From contig NZ_VYIJ01000009.1 in NCBI RefSeq assembly GCF_008709555.1, positions 1-60,280 on the forward strand: a DNA stretch of 60,280 nt, read 5' to 3'. A program made the position numbers and the translations under genes. Shown piece by piece: positions 46,439 through 55,190 of the stretch. Every line of letters starts with the position of its first letter. The stretch's first letter is position 1. The notes below the pieces were generated by a model that was given only the letters and a program-made list of their open reading frames with translations, was not told the DNA's origin and searched no databases. Source of the DNA: Thermoplasma sp. GTDB lineage: Archaea; Thermoplasmatota; Thermoplasmata; Thermoplasmatales; Thermoplasmataceae.

Positions 46439-47443
46439 TCAGAAAGTAGTTATTACGGATCTAAGAGCTTCTATCAGAATCCTATTCTCTGATCTCTCCC
46501 TTACGGCAACTCTGTAGCAGTTTTTGCCCAGATCCACATAGTCTGATAGATCTCTTATCAGTATTCCGTATTTCAAAAGACTATCTCTCAGATCCACATT
46601 GAATGGGGATCTGAAGGCTACGAAGTTGGCCCTTGGTCTTCCGAGTATCTCGAAGCCGAGATTCTCCAGTTCTTTTATCATATAAGCCCTTTCCCTATCA
46701 ACCCTGGGCAGTGTTATCTTACTTATTGCTGAAAGATCCGTCTTCCTTAAGAATTCTATCGCAGGCTCACAGACCGACCACGGTTCTGTCTTATCTTTGA
46801 TCATATTGAAAACGGATTCACTGACCATGATGTATCCTATCCTGAGCGAAGGCACTGCTAGGATCTTTGTGAGCGATCTACCTATGATCATGTTTCCTGT
46901 CTCCTCCGCTATCCTGACCGTTTCCTCGGCATGTCCCGGGACGAAATCGCCAAATGCCTGATCCACGAATAGTATGCCACCTATCCTGTTCATCTCATAT
47001 GATATCTGGCGCAGAAGAGCAGTATCCACAATGTCTCCTGTTGGATTCACGGGTGAACATATGAAAACACAGTCCGGATTGTATGATCTTATGATCCTTG
47101 GATTCTTCTCAAGAACGCCGAGACTCAGCGATGAAACCTCTGCACCATATGCCGCCAGCGAAGATTCGTATTCATTGAAGTTGGGCGTGATCACAAGCGA
47201 ACGCCTGATCCTGAGCCATGATGGTATTCTGTATATGAAATGCGTGAGGCCTGGACCGATAATGACCTTCATGGATCTTGATCCGGTGTACTTCATTATC
47301 TTCCTTTCAATATCCACCGCAGTGACCTCAGGGTACCTTGCCAGGGTACCTGTATCCAAGAAGGCGTTGACGTTTGCGCTGAAGTCGAGAATTTTGTCGG
47401 CCATATCGCCATATCTGTAGACATCCCCGCCGTGCTCTCTCAT
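46439..47443 (-). CDS. CobD/histidinol-phosphate-type aminotransferase (threonine-phosphate decarboxylase-like)
   Basis: A 334-residue fold-type I PLP enzyme. It opens HGGDVYRYGDMADKILDFSANVN, the mark of CobC/CobD threonine-phosphate decarboxylases, and shows SPVNPTGDIV, VDQAFGDF and SLTKILAVPSLRIGY with the PLP Lys. The likely product is aminopropanol phosphate for the cobalamin lower loop. Histidinol-phosphate aminotransferase is the main alternative, but the N-terminal signature favours the cobalamin role. No other cobalamin gene is in the window. Confidence 0.72.
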   Translation of the reverse strand: MREHGGDVYRYGDMADKILDFSANVNAFLDTGTLARYPEVTAVDIERKIMKYTGSRSMKVIIGPGLTHFIYRIPSWLRIRRSLVITPNFNEYESSLAAYGAEVSSLSLGVLEKNPRIIRSYNPDCVFICSPVNPTGDIVDTALLRQISYEMNRIGGILFVDQAFGDFVPGHAEETVRIAEETGNMIIGRSLTKILAVPSLRIGYIMVSESVFNMIKDKTEPWSVCEPAIEFLRKTDLSAISKITLPRVDRERAYMIKELENLGFEILGRPRANFVAFRSPFNVDLRDSLLKYGILIRDLSDYVDLGKNCYRVAVRERSENRILIEALRSVITTF

Positions 47444-47599
47444 GGATGCACCCGTTTATCCTCTGCATATATCCCGCGGTTGATGTTCAACTTTTGCAGG
47501 AATATGCGATCAGGATCTTTTGTTCATGACCTGGATGGTTTGTACTCCGCAGCGTTTACCAATCTTTATTAAGGAATTAAAATTAGACCACCGGATATC

Positions 47600-47875
47600 A
47601 TGGAAATGATAGAGATCAAGAAAGGTGGAAAGTACACGGTTGTATCCAACAGCGGAAACGATAAGCCCATGATAACAAAGGGCGAGTTCGTTGGCTACAC
47701 GATCATAGGGGAGGAAGGTGCAGTGTGTTTCAGGACGATCGGAGAGGACGGCAAACCTATACTGAGGCTCATACCTGTATCAAACCTTATATCCATAGAG
47801 TTCTCAGAGGATGACCTAGTGACAACAAAGAAGACCGAGAACAACGAGAAGGATAAGACAACATACATAAGCTGA
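47600..47875 (+). CDS. Conserved small beta-rich protein
   Basis: A 91-residue protein I cannot name. About five beta strands (IEIKKGGKYTVVSNSG, GEFVGYTIIGEEGAVCFRTI, KPILRLIPVSNLISIEFSE) suggest a small barrel such as an Sm- or SH3-like fold. The C-terminal 20 residues are a charged, likely disordered Lys/Glu/Asn tail. An AT-rich region with CTTTATTAAGG lies upstream. Stands alone and convergent with thpR. Confidence 0.55.
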   Translation: MEMIEIKKGGKYTVVSNSGNDKPMITKGEFVGYTIIGEEGAVCFRTIGEDGKPILRLIPVSNLISIEFSEDDLVTTKKTENNEKDKTTYIS

Positions 47876-47907
47876 AGTATTCGCAGCAGCTGCGGATAGA
47901 TCTCTTG

Positions 47908-48426
47908 TCAGGATGGGCCATCAGAATCCTGTTTGCCCAGCTGTTTGCAGCATATCTTCGTGTATATCGGCCCAGACGGCTTGAGATCACTTCTGAAAAG
48001 GCATATCTCGTCTATCCTGTATTTTTCGCTTTTTAATTCAATATTTGGCATGGATATCCTGTGTTTCACCCTGCCCACCGTTATGTGCGGTATGAAGTCC
48101 TTCTCTATGGGCACAAATTTTCCCACCTCAGCCACAAGTCGGTAGAGGCCGTCGGATCTGCATCCTATGTATATCACTCTGGGCCTCTCCATTGACGGAA
48201 ATGCGCCTATGCCCTCGGTCTCCAAATCAAAGCTGTCTGAACCTATGCTTCTTATGCCGCTGCATATATCAGATGCTTTATCATCATCAATATCCCCGAG
48301 AAACTTGATTGTGAGATGGATGTTGCTGTACTCTGTGACCTTTATACCCTTTATTTCGCTGAATCTTCTGAACACGCTGGCCAGATAATCGCTCGGCTTA
48401 ACCTGCACAGCTATGAACGCGCGCAT
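47908..48426 (-). CDS. thpR: RNA 2',3'-cyclic phosphodiesterase
   Basis: A 172-residue 2H phosphoesterase with the two defining motifs HLTIKFLGD (near residue 43) and HITVGRVKH (near residue 127), the LigT/ThpR pattern. It opens 2',3'-cyclic phosphates at RNA ends. ATG 48426, two bases after the stop of the upstream marC-type gene, is chosen; TTG 48432 is in frame but overlaps that stop. The two genes form a unit without functional link. Confidence 0.88.
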   Translation of the reverse strand: MRAFIAVQVKPSDYLASVFRRFSEIKGIKVTEYSNIHLTIKFLGDIDDDKASDICSGIRSIGSDSFDLETEGIGAFPSMERPRVIYIGCRSDGLYRLVAEVGKFVPIEKDFIPHITVGRVKHRISMPNIELKSEKYRIDEICLFRSDLKPSGPIYTKICCKQLGKQDSDGPS

Positions 48427-48428
48427 CT

Positions 48429-49070
48429 TCAAACACCAGTTATGCTCTTAACTATGAATGCCAGCCCGGTGACCATGAAGTCTATGGCTATGGCCGCCAG
48501 CAGGAGACCCATTATCCTTGATATTATCAGGGATCCGGTCTTTCCCAGGTACTTGAAAAGGACAGAACTGTAGTGGAGTATCAGGTAGGATATCACAACG
48601 ACCAGAGACACGGCTATGACAACAACGATCTTCTCCGGCACGTCAACGCTGTAGGAATTGAAGTATATGATCGCTGCAGTTATGGAGCCAGGACCGGCAA
48701 GCAGTGGCGTACCTATAGGCGCTATTCCTATTGATGTCCTCTCAATGCTCTCCTCCTTCTCTGTAGGCGTTAGTTTTGTTGTCGAAGTCCTGCCCTGCAG
48801 CATGTCGAACGCAACCTTGAAGAGCAGCACTCCACCTGCCACCTTGAAATCATTTATGTTTATGCCGAGGACCTCGAATATGTAGATGCCTATGAGCATG
48901 AAGCTGAACAGCATAAGCGCCTCTGACATCACTGCGTATCGGACGACCCTCTCGAAGTCCTCCTTTGAATAGCCCTCTGTCACGGATACAAGAACCGGAA
49001 GCGCACCTATGGGATTTACCATCGCGAAAAGTGCGACGAATACCGTGACTAGGTATAGTATTATATTCAT
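48429..49070 (-). CDS. MarC-family integral membrane protein
   Basis: A 213-residue protein with six hydrophobic helices and the MarC (UPF0056) marks FVALFAMVNPIGALPVLVS near the start and GIAPIGTPLLAGPGSITAAI in the middle, with repeated inverted halves. Function of the family is unresolved; some bacterial members are thought to be exporters. Upstream gene of thpR. Confidence 0.85.
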   Translation of the reverse strand: MNIILYLVTVFVALFAMVNPIGALPVLVSVTEGYSKEDFERVVRYAVMSEALMLFSFMLIGIYIFEVLGININDFKVAGGVLLFKVAFDMLQGRTSTTKLTPTEKEESIERTSIGIAPIGTPLLAGPGSITAAIIYFNSYSVDVPEKIVVVIAVSLVVVISYLILHYSSVLFKYLGKTGSLIISRIMGLLLAAIAIDFMVTGLAFIVKSITGV

Positions 49071-49204
49071 CCTTACAGGGAGTGATTTTTAACACGGATA
49101 AAATTATATTGATCATCCCGCAACTTGATGGTATTCCAAGCATCAAAGATTTTTAAAAATATATATTGAAATAACGTTAAATATCCGTTGACAATAGGGG
49201 AAGA

Positions 49205-49885
49205 ATGGTCAATTCTCACTTTTTGAAGAGGATAATATCTGTAGGTGAGAAGGATATACTGTCCCGATTAACCGATTACACGGAGCTCGCATACAAGGAG
49301 AGCGATATACTCATAGATATGCTTTCAAACAGGAATTCACTCGTTGAAAAGAACGAGGAGATAAAGGATATAGAGAAGGTTGGAGACGAGCTTGATATTT
49401 CCATAAGGCAGGATATAACCAAAGGAGCGATAAGCCCCACATTGATGAACAACCTCCTTCAGCTAGTTGAAAAATGCGATGACATAGTCGATACGGGATA
49501 CTTCATAAGCAGGGAGATAAAGAGGATGTTCCTGGACTATGAAGGCGGAATGGAGAAGTGTATAAACCTTGTTACAAAGAGCTATGCTACGTTCATATCA
49601 ATGCTGGAATACAACAAGGCTGCGTTGAAGCACCTTAACCAGATGCTGAATGCGTCAGAGGATGAGAAGATCAGGGACGAAAGAATTGCCATTGAAAAGC
49701 TTGAGGAGAAGGTCGATGAGCTGAAGGACGACACCTTTGATTACATATACAGGAACGCGGACGGCCTTCCGTATCTTGTGTTCTCACATCTCATAGATCT
49801 GACGCACAAGATCGACGATATGCTGGATGATTGCGAGGATGCTGCAGATCTAATAATAACGATAACAAGGTCGATAACCAGCTGA
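49205..49885 (+). CDS. DUF47/PhoU-like protein
   Basis: A 226-residue all-helical protein of the DUF47 family, related to PhoU. Heptad-like, charged helices contain KDIEKVGDELDISIRQDI and HLIDLTHKIDDMLDDCEDAADLI, the E/D-xxxD patterns that bind metal. It is coupled to a PiT phosphate permease by a TGATG overlap, the usual archaeal and bacterial pair, and probably adjusts that transporter to phosphate supply. Confidence 0.88.
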   Translation: MVNSHFLKRIISVGEKDILSRLTDYTELAYKESDILIDMLSNRNSLVEKNEEIKDIEKVGDELDISIRQDITKGAISPTLMNNLLQLVEKCDDIVDTGYFISREIKRMFLDYEGGMEKCINLVTKSYATFISMLEYNKAALKHLNQMLNASEDEKIRDERIAIEKLEEKVDELKDDTFDYIYRNADGLPYLVFSHLIDLTHKIDDMLDDCEDAADLIITITRSITS

Positions 49886-50778
49886 TGTTGGCCATAATCG
49901 TATTCTCCTTCCTGCTCGTAATACTGGTGGCAGGCAACAACTCTTCAGCCGTGTCAGGTACGATAATAGGATCGAAGATGATGAACAGGTACGTGGCACT
50001 GGCCGTAACGGCTGGCGGCTACATCGCAGGATACCTTCTCGAAGGCCAATTCCTGCAGCACGCCGTCAATGAGCTTCTGCCGTTCAAACCAGAATACGTT
50101 CTTTATGCAATAATCGCCTCATTCATAATATTCACAATAGCCTTCTTCGTGAAGGTGCCAATATCGCTCACCATGGCGCTTGTCGGATCAGCGATAGGCC
50201 TCTCGCTGAAGCTTGGATACAGTTCAGATTTCAGGTTTCTGACGGAGATAATAATAGCATGGATAGCTGCACCTCTGATCTCCATAGGGGCCTCGTACAT
50301 ATTCAATGACTGGCTGTCCAGGATGCCGCACAGGAATCTTTGGTCATATGCCTCGGCAATAAAGGGGTTGCTCATAATCACTGCAATCTTCACAGCCTTC
50401 ACACTCGGTGCAAATACCATAGGCTTTCTTGGCGACATATCGGGCACAGGCCTCATCAATGAGATCATGGTATCCGTAGGATCAATCATAGGGACTTTCT
50501 TCTTCAGTTCCGGCATAATGAAGAGCGTTTCACAGAACATGTACATGATGAAGTACACCAACGCGTTCAGTTCCCAGCTCGTATCGGCACTGGTAGTAGA
50601 GGTCTCTACCCTGTTCTCTATACCGATGTCTAACACTCAGACACTTACGTCCGCTGTGCTTGGATCTGGGCTATCATACAGGGCCAAGGCAATATACCTG
50701 AAGCCGTTCCTGTACATAGTGGTTATGTGGATTCTTTCCCCATTGATAGGGCTCGCATTCACCTACGTGCTCGCATGA
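49885..50778 (+). CDS. pitA: PiT-family inorganic phosphate transporter
   Basis: A 297-residue, about eight-helix permease with the duplicated PiT motifs: VAGNNSSAVSGTIIGSKM in the first half and PMSNTQTLTSAVLGSGLSY in the second. It probably moves phosphate (or metal phosphate) with H+. The frame extends upstream to 49831, but ATG 49885 overlaps the DUF47 stop as TGATG and begins at the first helix. It is short compared with bacterial PitA (about 500) but in the archaeal range. Confidence 0.85.
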   Translation: MLAIIVFSFLLVILVAGNNSSAVSGTIIGSKMMNRYVALAVTAGGYIAGYLLEGQFLQHAVNELLPFKPEYVLYAIIASFIIFTIAFFVKVPISLTMALVGSAIGLSLKLGYSSDFRFLTEIIIAWIAAPLISIGASYIFNDWLSRMPHRNLWSYASAIKGLLIITAIFTAFTLGANTIGFLGDISGTGLINEIMVSVGSIIGTFFFSSGIMKSVSQNMYMMKYTNAFSSQLVSALVVEVSTLFSIPMSNTQTLTSAVLGSGLSYRAKAIYLKPFLYIVVMWILSPLIGLAFTYVLA

Positions 50779-50935
50779 TCGGTGTCATATTCCGTCCAAG
50801 ATAAAAAATAATGGGAAAAATTGATAAATGGATATACAATAAGCCCAAGCCCACACTACAAAATTGATATAAGTGCAGTTGTGGTGATCCCTCCTGATCC
50901 GGGCTTCGATCCTGAATTGAAGGGATTGGAAAAGA

Positions 50936-51020
50936 GCGGAGGTTGTCGAGACTGGTCAAAGGCGCCAGATTGAGGGTCTGGTTCCGTAGGGATGCGAGGG
51001 TTCAAATCCCTCCCTCCGCA
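50936..51020 (+). tRNA. tRNA-Leu (anticodon GAG)
   Basis: An 85-base class II tRNA. The acceptor stem GCGGAGG pairs with CCTCCGC (51013-51019) followed by discriminator A, the anticodon arm CCAGA-TTGAGGG-TCTGG gives anticodon GAG, a long variable arm follows, and the T arm is GAGGG-TTCAAAT-CCCTC. No intron and no encoded CCA. It reads CUU/CUC leucine codons. A solo transposon right end begins 14 bases after its 3' end. Confidence 0.95.
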
Positions 51021-51033
51021 CTCATGCCTGTAT

Positions 51034-51090
51034 TTTATCCGCGTGTCTTTGAAGCAGGAAGAAGCTCCTAAGCTTCAGCTAGGAGAGTAT
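51034..51090 (+). repeat. Solo TnpB-type right end, copy B
   Basis: Same order as copy A at 37343-37405: TTTATCCGCGTGTC, GAAGCAGGAAGAAGCTCCT, AAGCTTCAGC, then a shortened end (AGGAGAGTAT instead of the full GAGGAGTAGCTCAC). The shared upstream flank means the repeated unit starts before the hairpin. Located directly downstream of tRNA-Leu. Confidence 0.55.
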
Positions 51091-51107
51091 GTCTGCATGG
51101 CGGATTG

Positions 51108-51257
51108 ATGAACAAGAAGGCCAGAAAGGCAATGAGAGCTCACGTTTCAGTGGTAACCCTTGACGGTGATGAATATCTCTTCGATCAGGCTCCAAAACCA
51201 AACGTAGCTCTCATAAAAAGATTTCTATGGATCGCCATAGTCAGGTGCATCATATAA
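51108..51257 (+). CDS. Possible small protein, 49 residues
   Basis: A frame starting ATG 51108 reads MNKKARKAMRAHVSVVTLDG, contains LFDQAPKPN and ends IVRCII. It is basic at the start and hydrophobic at the end. It starts right after the solo right end, so it could be a leftover of an inserted element or an orphan gene. No family recognised. The rest of the gap to 51348 is AT-rich without further frames. Confidence 0.25.
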   Translation: MNKKARKAMRAHVSVVTLDGDEYLFDQAPKPNVALIKRFLWIAIVRCII

Positions 51258-51348
51258 TATTACAAACATTTCATTGAAAGACAAAGACTCAGAAAAATTG
51301 AAAAATTAACGAAAATAATATTGAACAATTATAGACTCCGCGTGAAAA

Positions 51349-53223
51349 TCATGGTATGATTGACGTGGCATTGAGGTAATCCTCTGGTGCATAGAAGAAA
51401 TAGCTGTTTCCGTTCATATTCAGTATCATGGGCTGTCCGGTTAACATAACGGAGATACCGTAGCTGCTTCCTGGATTGATAAGTGCCTCGTTTGTTATAC
51501 TGTATGCTATGCTGGCTATCTCTGTATCTGAAACGAAGCCCATGGATGATATGTCCCCGAGGATGGCGGAGCCCAGATCTGCAACCTTGTCTATGAGTTC
51601 CGCAGCAAGCAGGGCGGTTGCTGCCTCTCCAGCATCGAAATCTAGTATATTCAAGGCATTCAGCAGTTCAATGGTGGCAATACCCACGCCAAGGGCTGCG
51701 GAAAACGTGGTTAGAGCATTGTGCGCCTCTTTTACGGCGTCGGAAGCGTCCACATAGCCAGATAAATCGTATTCAACAGATGATGAATGGAGCGATGAAG
51801 AGTTCCCTGTGGTGTTCAGATCTAAGTGCTTGTAAATGGCGTCTGAATGCATAAGATATGATATTCCGTAGGCTATCTGGTTGGGTATGAGTTCTGCAAC
51901 CAAGTTGAGCTGATTGTTGATCGTGGTCTGTATGTACGATATGGCGAGAGAGAAACCCTCACCATCGTATGTGGTTCCTACATAACTCGTCCCTTCGTTC
52001 TCCCTGTAAACGTGGCATATTGCAACTTTGCCATCAATCTCCTCATAGTACACGATTTCATGCCATTTCGTCCTGTATTCACTCGTATATTGATTGAAAT
52101 CCTTTATGGCGTATGAGGCGTTGGTTATGGCAACGATGCCGGTTGTCCTGTTGTTGGCCTGTGAGACGTTGTATCCATTGTTTAGAGACATATCTAATGG
52201 AATTACTCCATAGCCCACAGATTCGGTTGATACTGATAGGTTTGCATTGTGTATGTAGGACGGATCCGAGCTCATTGTGGTTGTTACATCCCCAGAGTTT
52301 GGCTTGTAGGCCTGATCGGATTCTAGGCCCACAATACCATTTATTATCGTATAGGCACCGCTCATTATTATCATCGATTTTCCATCTGCAACATTCTTGG
52401 ACATGTGAACGATCATTATCGGAAACGGACCGGTCAGGTTATGCGTTGCTGTTACTTTGTCGTACGTATCGTACGAATACGTGTAATAATCGAACTGGTA
52501 CTCCTCGCAGTATGGATCCGCCCTTGACTGCACATCGACGTTGGTGAAAACGGATGCGTTTATGACCTGTATCGGCTTCTTCGAGAACGACAACGATACG
52601 TTGACGACGTACGGAGTGAACGTTATATTCGAGTAATTCCCAACATTGATGCCTGTGCCGTTGAAAACGTTAAGTGCAATTGATGCCTGAACCGATCTAT
52701 CCTTTATCGCTGAGGTGAGATTGCTGGATGCCATGGAAACGATCTTGATGGCATAAGGATCGAATGGTATGTTGTTGTAGTATGAATAGATGTACACGCT
52801 TCCGTTTTCGTAAATATTTTCATACGCCTCAATCGTCAGCGATGGATACATGTTGAGATGGTGTGAGGATATGAACGATGACCATGCATTCGATACGTTG
52901 TAGAACTGTGGCGATAGAAAGATCGATCCGTTGAAAAAGTCGAGCGATGTGTTGGCGAGGACATACGTTTCATTGGAATCGGGATAAGAACCGAATATCT
53001 GCACATTGATGGTTGTGTTGTTTATGACGGATAACTCCCTTGATATGTTCGTCATATCGGTTATCGGATCATCGTAGATATGGTAGTTGACACGGGGACC
53101 AAGATCCAGATCCCCCTTAACTGCAGCATGGGACGGGTGCATGGCGAAGTACCCGAAGGAGAAGAGAGCGGAGACGACAAGAACAGAGACGAGTATGATG
53201 GAAACGAGTTTGTCCTTCTCCAT
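51349..53223 (-). CDS. Large secreted or membrane-anchored surface protein
   Basis: A 624-residue protein with one N-terminal hydrophobic helix (LVSIILVSVLVVSALFSFGY) after a charged start. About 450 residues of Ser/Thr/Asn/Tyr-rich, beta-type sequence with more than twenty N-x-S/T glycosylation sites follow, then an Ala-rich less polar stretch (about 500-560). No known domain recognised. It is probably anchored outside the cytoplasmic membrane, in an organism without a cell wall. ATG 53223 is used; GTG 53232 is in frame and lies nearer the expected start of a leaderless transcript from two overlapping TATA-like boxes (53234-53263). Confidence 0.65.
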   Translation of the reverse strand: MEKDKLVSIILVSVLVVSALFSFGYFAMHPSHAAVKGDLDLGPRVNYHIYDDPITDMTNISRELSVINNTTINVQIFGSYPDSNETYVLANTSLDFFNGSIFLSPQFYNVSNAWSSFISSHHLNMYPSLTIEAYENIYENGSVYIYSYYNNIPFDPYAIKIVSMASSNLTSAIKDRSVQASIALNVFNGTGINVGNYSNITFTPYVVNVSLSFSKKPIQVINASVFTNVDVQSRADPYCEEYQFDYYTYSYDTYDKVTATHNLTGPFPIMIVHMSKNVADGKSMIIMSGAYTIINGIVGLESDQAYKPNSGDVTTTMSSDPSYIHNANLSVSTESVGYGVIPLDMSLNNGYNVSQANNRTTGIVAITNASYAIKDFNQYTSEYRTKWHEIVYYEEIDGKVAICHVYRENEGTSYVGTTYDGEGFSLAISYIQTTINNQLNLVAELIPNQIAYGISYLMHSDAIYKHLDLNTTGNSSSLHSSSVEYDLSGYVDASDAVKEAHNALTTFSAALGVGIATIELLNALNILDFDAGEAATALLAAELIDKVADLGSAILGDISSMGFVSDTEIASIAYSITNEALINPGSSYGISVMLTGQPMILNMNGNSYFFYAPEDYLNATSIIP

Positions 53224-53419
53224 TTCTCGCACTTAAATATATAAGATTAATTCTATATATTAAGTTTTCTGGAATATTCATCGGCATTGAAATAATGGTC
53301 ATATCATATAATATGAGGACCTTTATCGATGTCTCTGGAACAACCTGCGGCATACTTCAACTGCATTATGGATAACCCATCATTTGATGAGATTTGATGG
53401 CCTATGTCCTCGTATTTCC

Positions 53420-53767
53420 TCTGGCAGTGAAAATGGAAAAGCCTCATACTGGCATATGAAAAAGAAACATTCCCGAAAAAGATATATCTTGCGCAGCCTA
53501 CCATCATGGAAGTTATGTTCAAGGTGCAGTAACATTCAAACGAGAACTGGAGCTTTCGGACTGAGTATATCATTCTGGTGTCTGTGGCTTTGTCATGGAC
53601 AGGGATCTGAAAGCAGCCATGAACATACTTAAAATCGGTCTGATCAAGGTAGGGCTGATGCACAATCGATAACTGTGGAGATGCTTCTATTCTACGGCAT
53701 ATGTCCGTAAAGGCAGAGGTCTCTTCGCTGAAAAGAAGCCCCGAAGCTTAGCTGATGAGTAGCTCAC
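53420..53767 (+). pseudogene. Decayed TnpB (RuvC-like nuclease) 3' end with its right end
   Basis: In one frame KLCSRCSNIQTRTGAFGLS matches the first half of the TnpB zinc finger. After a one-base shift the next frame reads VCGFVMDRDLKAAMNILKIG, the second zinc-finger Cys and the third RuvC Asp (DRD). Then come VGLM and stop codons, and the nucleotide end GAAGCCCCGAAGCTTAGC...GAGTAGCTCAC typical of the right end. So the element was an IS605/IS1341-type TnpB transposon that has lost most of its gene. The rest of the 613-base gap (53233-53845) shows no intact gene. Confidence 0.7.
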
Positions 53768-53845
53768 TCTATTTCTACTTTGCACACTTAAAGAGAATAT
53801 AAAAATGAGTTTCGAAAGATTGCTGCGTGTGTTATGCAACAGTTT

Positions 53846-54457
53846 TCACCCACGCTTGAAATTACTGTTGAATCTTCGAATCTCTGAAAGAGATATTCCC
53901 ATGAAGATAGCTGCAGCAGAAATGGAAGCAGCAAATGGATAGATATATATTGTTGAATCAGGTTTGATAAGGTTTGTTATGAAAATGCCAGAAATATTTC
54001 GCCATATTTCATACGGAATGCCGGAATCGTTTCTGCCATTCTCTATAGGTATGTTAATTCTGAACATCGCCTTTATGCTGTAAAAACCCGGCCTGAGTGA
54101 TAGCCTCAAGTTCCCGTAACTGCCATAACTGAGGTTTTTTATTTCCAGCATGGTGCTTGAGGATGATGAGTTAACATAGATGATATATTCATTCCATGCA
54201 TTCGTGATTGTGCCATTGATCCTGATCCCGTCATAATAGGAGATCGCACCTCCATTACCATATGAAACGGTCTGTTCTGTAACGGGCAGCGACAACGGTA
54301 TGTTTTTAGAGAAGGTACTGTTATAGAAATCGAGATAAGTTGTGGTTTCTACCTTGATAGGAGAGCTTTGTGAACCAGAGTAATACCATAGACTTGAAAA
54401 CAGCACGACGAATCCGAGTGAGATAACTGTCAGTCTCAGAAATTGCTTCCATCTCAC
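53846..54457 (-). CDS. Doubly anchored ectodomain protein, last gene of ABC operon
   Basis: A 203-residue protein with an N-terminal hydrophobic helix (about 8-27), an external domain of about 145 residues rich in N-x-S/T sites (NST, NGT, NSS, NLS, NDS, NIS) and a C-terminal helix with basic tail (RRFNSNFKRG). The start is GTG 54457: a complete GGAGGTGAT Shine-Dalgarno sequence, matching the 3' end of 16S rRNA, lies 3 bases upstream inside the end of the permease gene. Unknown family; by context part of the transport system. Confidence 0.65.
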   Translation of the reverse strand: MRWKQFLRLTVISLGFVVLFSSLWYYSGSQSSPIKVETTTYLDFYNSTFSKNIPLSLPVTEQTVSYGNGGAISYYDGIRINGTITNAWNEYIIYVNSSSSSTMLEIKNLSYGSYGNLRLSLRPGFYSIKAMFRINIPIENGRNDSGIPYEIWRNISGIFITNLIKPDSTIYIYPFAASISAAAIFMGISLSEIRRFNSNFKRG

Positions 54458-54461
54458 GTTA

Positions 54462-55190
54462 TCACCTCCTCATGGGTTTAAGGCTCCTTTTCCCAATGAC
54501 CATTAGCGCCAGTGCAAACAGGACAGCACCTATAACAAATTCCAGCATGCCACCGTCCACAAACACACTCGAAAACGGTGCGTAAAGGCCTATGTGTGAG
54601 AATCCAGTGAGGGCGAATGAAAGAGGATTGGCATCGGCACTTTTACCAAAAAAGGTTGGTGAAACAAAGATGAAGAACGCTATTAGTGATCCTGCAGAAA
54701 CGATTGGGCTTCTTATGGAAGTGGCGATAAGAAAGCCCCCGCCAGTGAACAGGACTGAGAACGAAGCAAGATAGAACACCATCTCTGCAAAGACCGCCGG
54801 CGATTCTGTGAATTCAAAGAAATAAACATTTGCAGTGAAAATCAGAGAAGTGATAACTGTTGAATACAGTACTGTCCAAAGGAACATGCAGGTTAGCACC
54901 CTCCTTGCACTCATACCAAATGCCACAAGCGTGAGAATCTTTCCGTTCTCCAGAAAAAGGGTTATCATGAAAATATTCAAGGATAGTATCAATACATATG
55001 GAAAGTAGATAGAATTCAAGATCGAACCAGTAAAATTATATAATTGTAGAGAGGAATCTCCAGGCTGCATGCCATACTCGTAGATCAGCGAATAGTTAGC
55101 TATAAAGACAGAGAAGATAATGATAAGCTCAGCTAGAAAGTATGGATCCATTTCCACACTGATCAATCTAAGAAGAGCAAATCTATTCAT
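54462..55190 (-). CDS. ABC-2 type permease
   Basis: A 242-residue protein with six membrane helices. It would pair with the ATPase encoded just upstream. The frame is open to 55244, but the ATG at 55190 (MNRFALLRLISVEMDPYFLA) overlaps the ATPase stop by only 8 bases and gives the normal cytoplasmic N-terminus for ABC-2 permeases; a longer form would overlap by 62 bases. Cargo unknown. Confidence 0.72.
   Translation of the reverse strand: MNRFALLRLISVEMDPYFLAELIIIFSVFIANYSLIYEYGMQPGDSSLQLYNFTGSILNSIYFPYVLILSLNIFMITLFLENGKILTLVAFGMSARRVLTCMFLWTVLYSTVITSLIFTANVYFFEFTESPAVFAEMVFYLASFSVLFTGGGFLIATSIRSPIVSAGSLIAFFIFVSPTFFGKSADANPLSFALTGFSHIGLYAPFSSVFVDGGMLEFVIGAVLFALALMVIGKRSLKPMRR

Noticed and set aside
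53304-53663. 119-codon minus-strand frame over the TnpB relic
   Set aside because: The plus strand carries readable TnpB zinc-finger and DRD residues; the minus frame has no likeness to anything.
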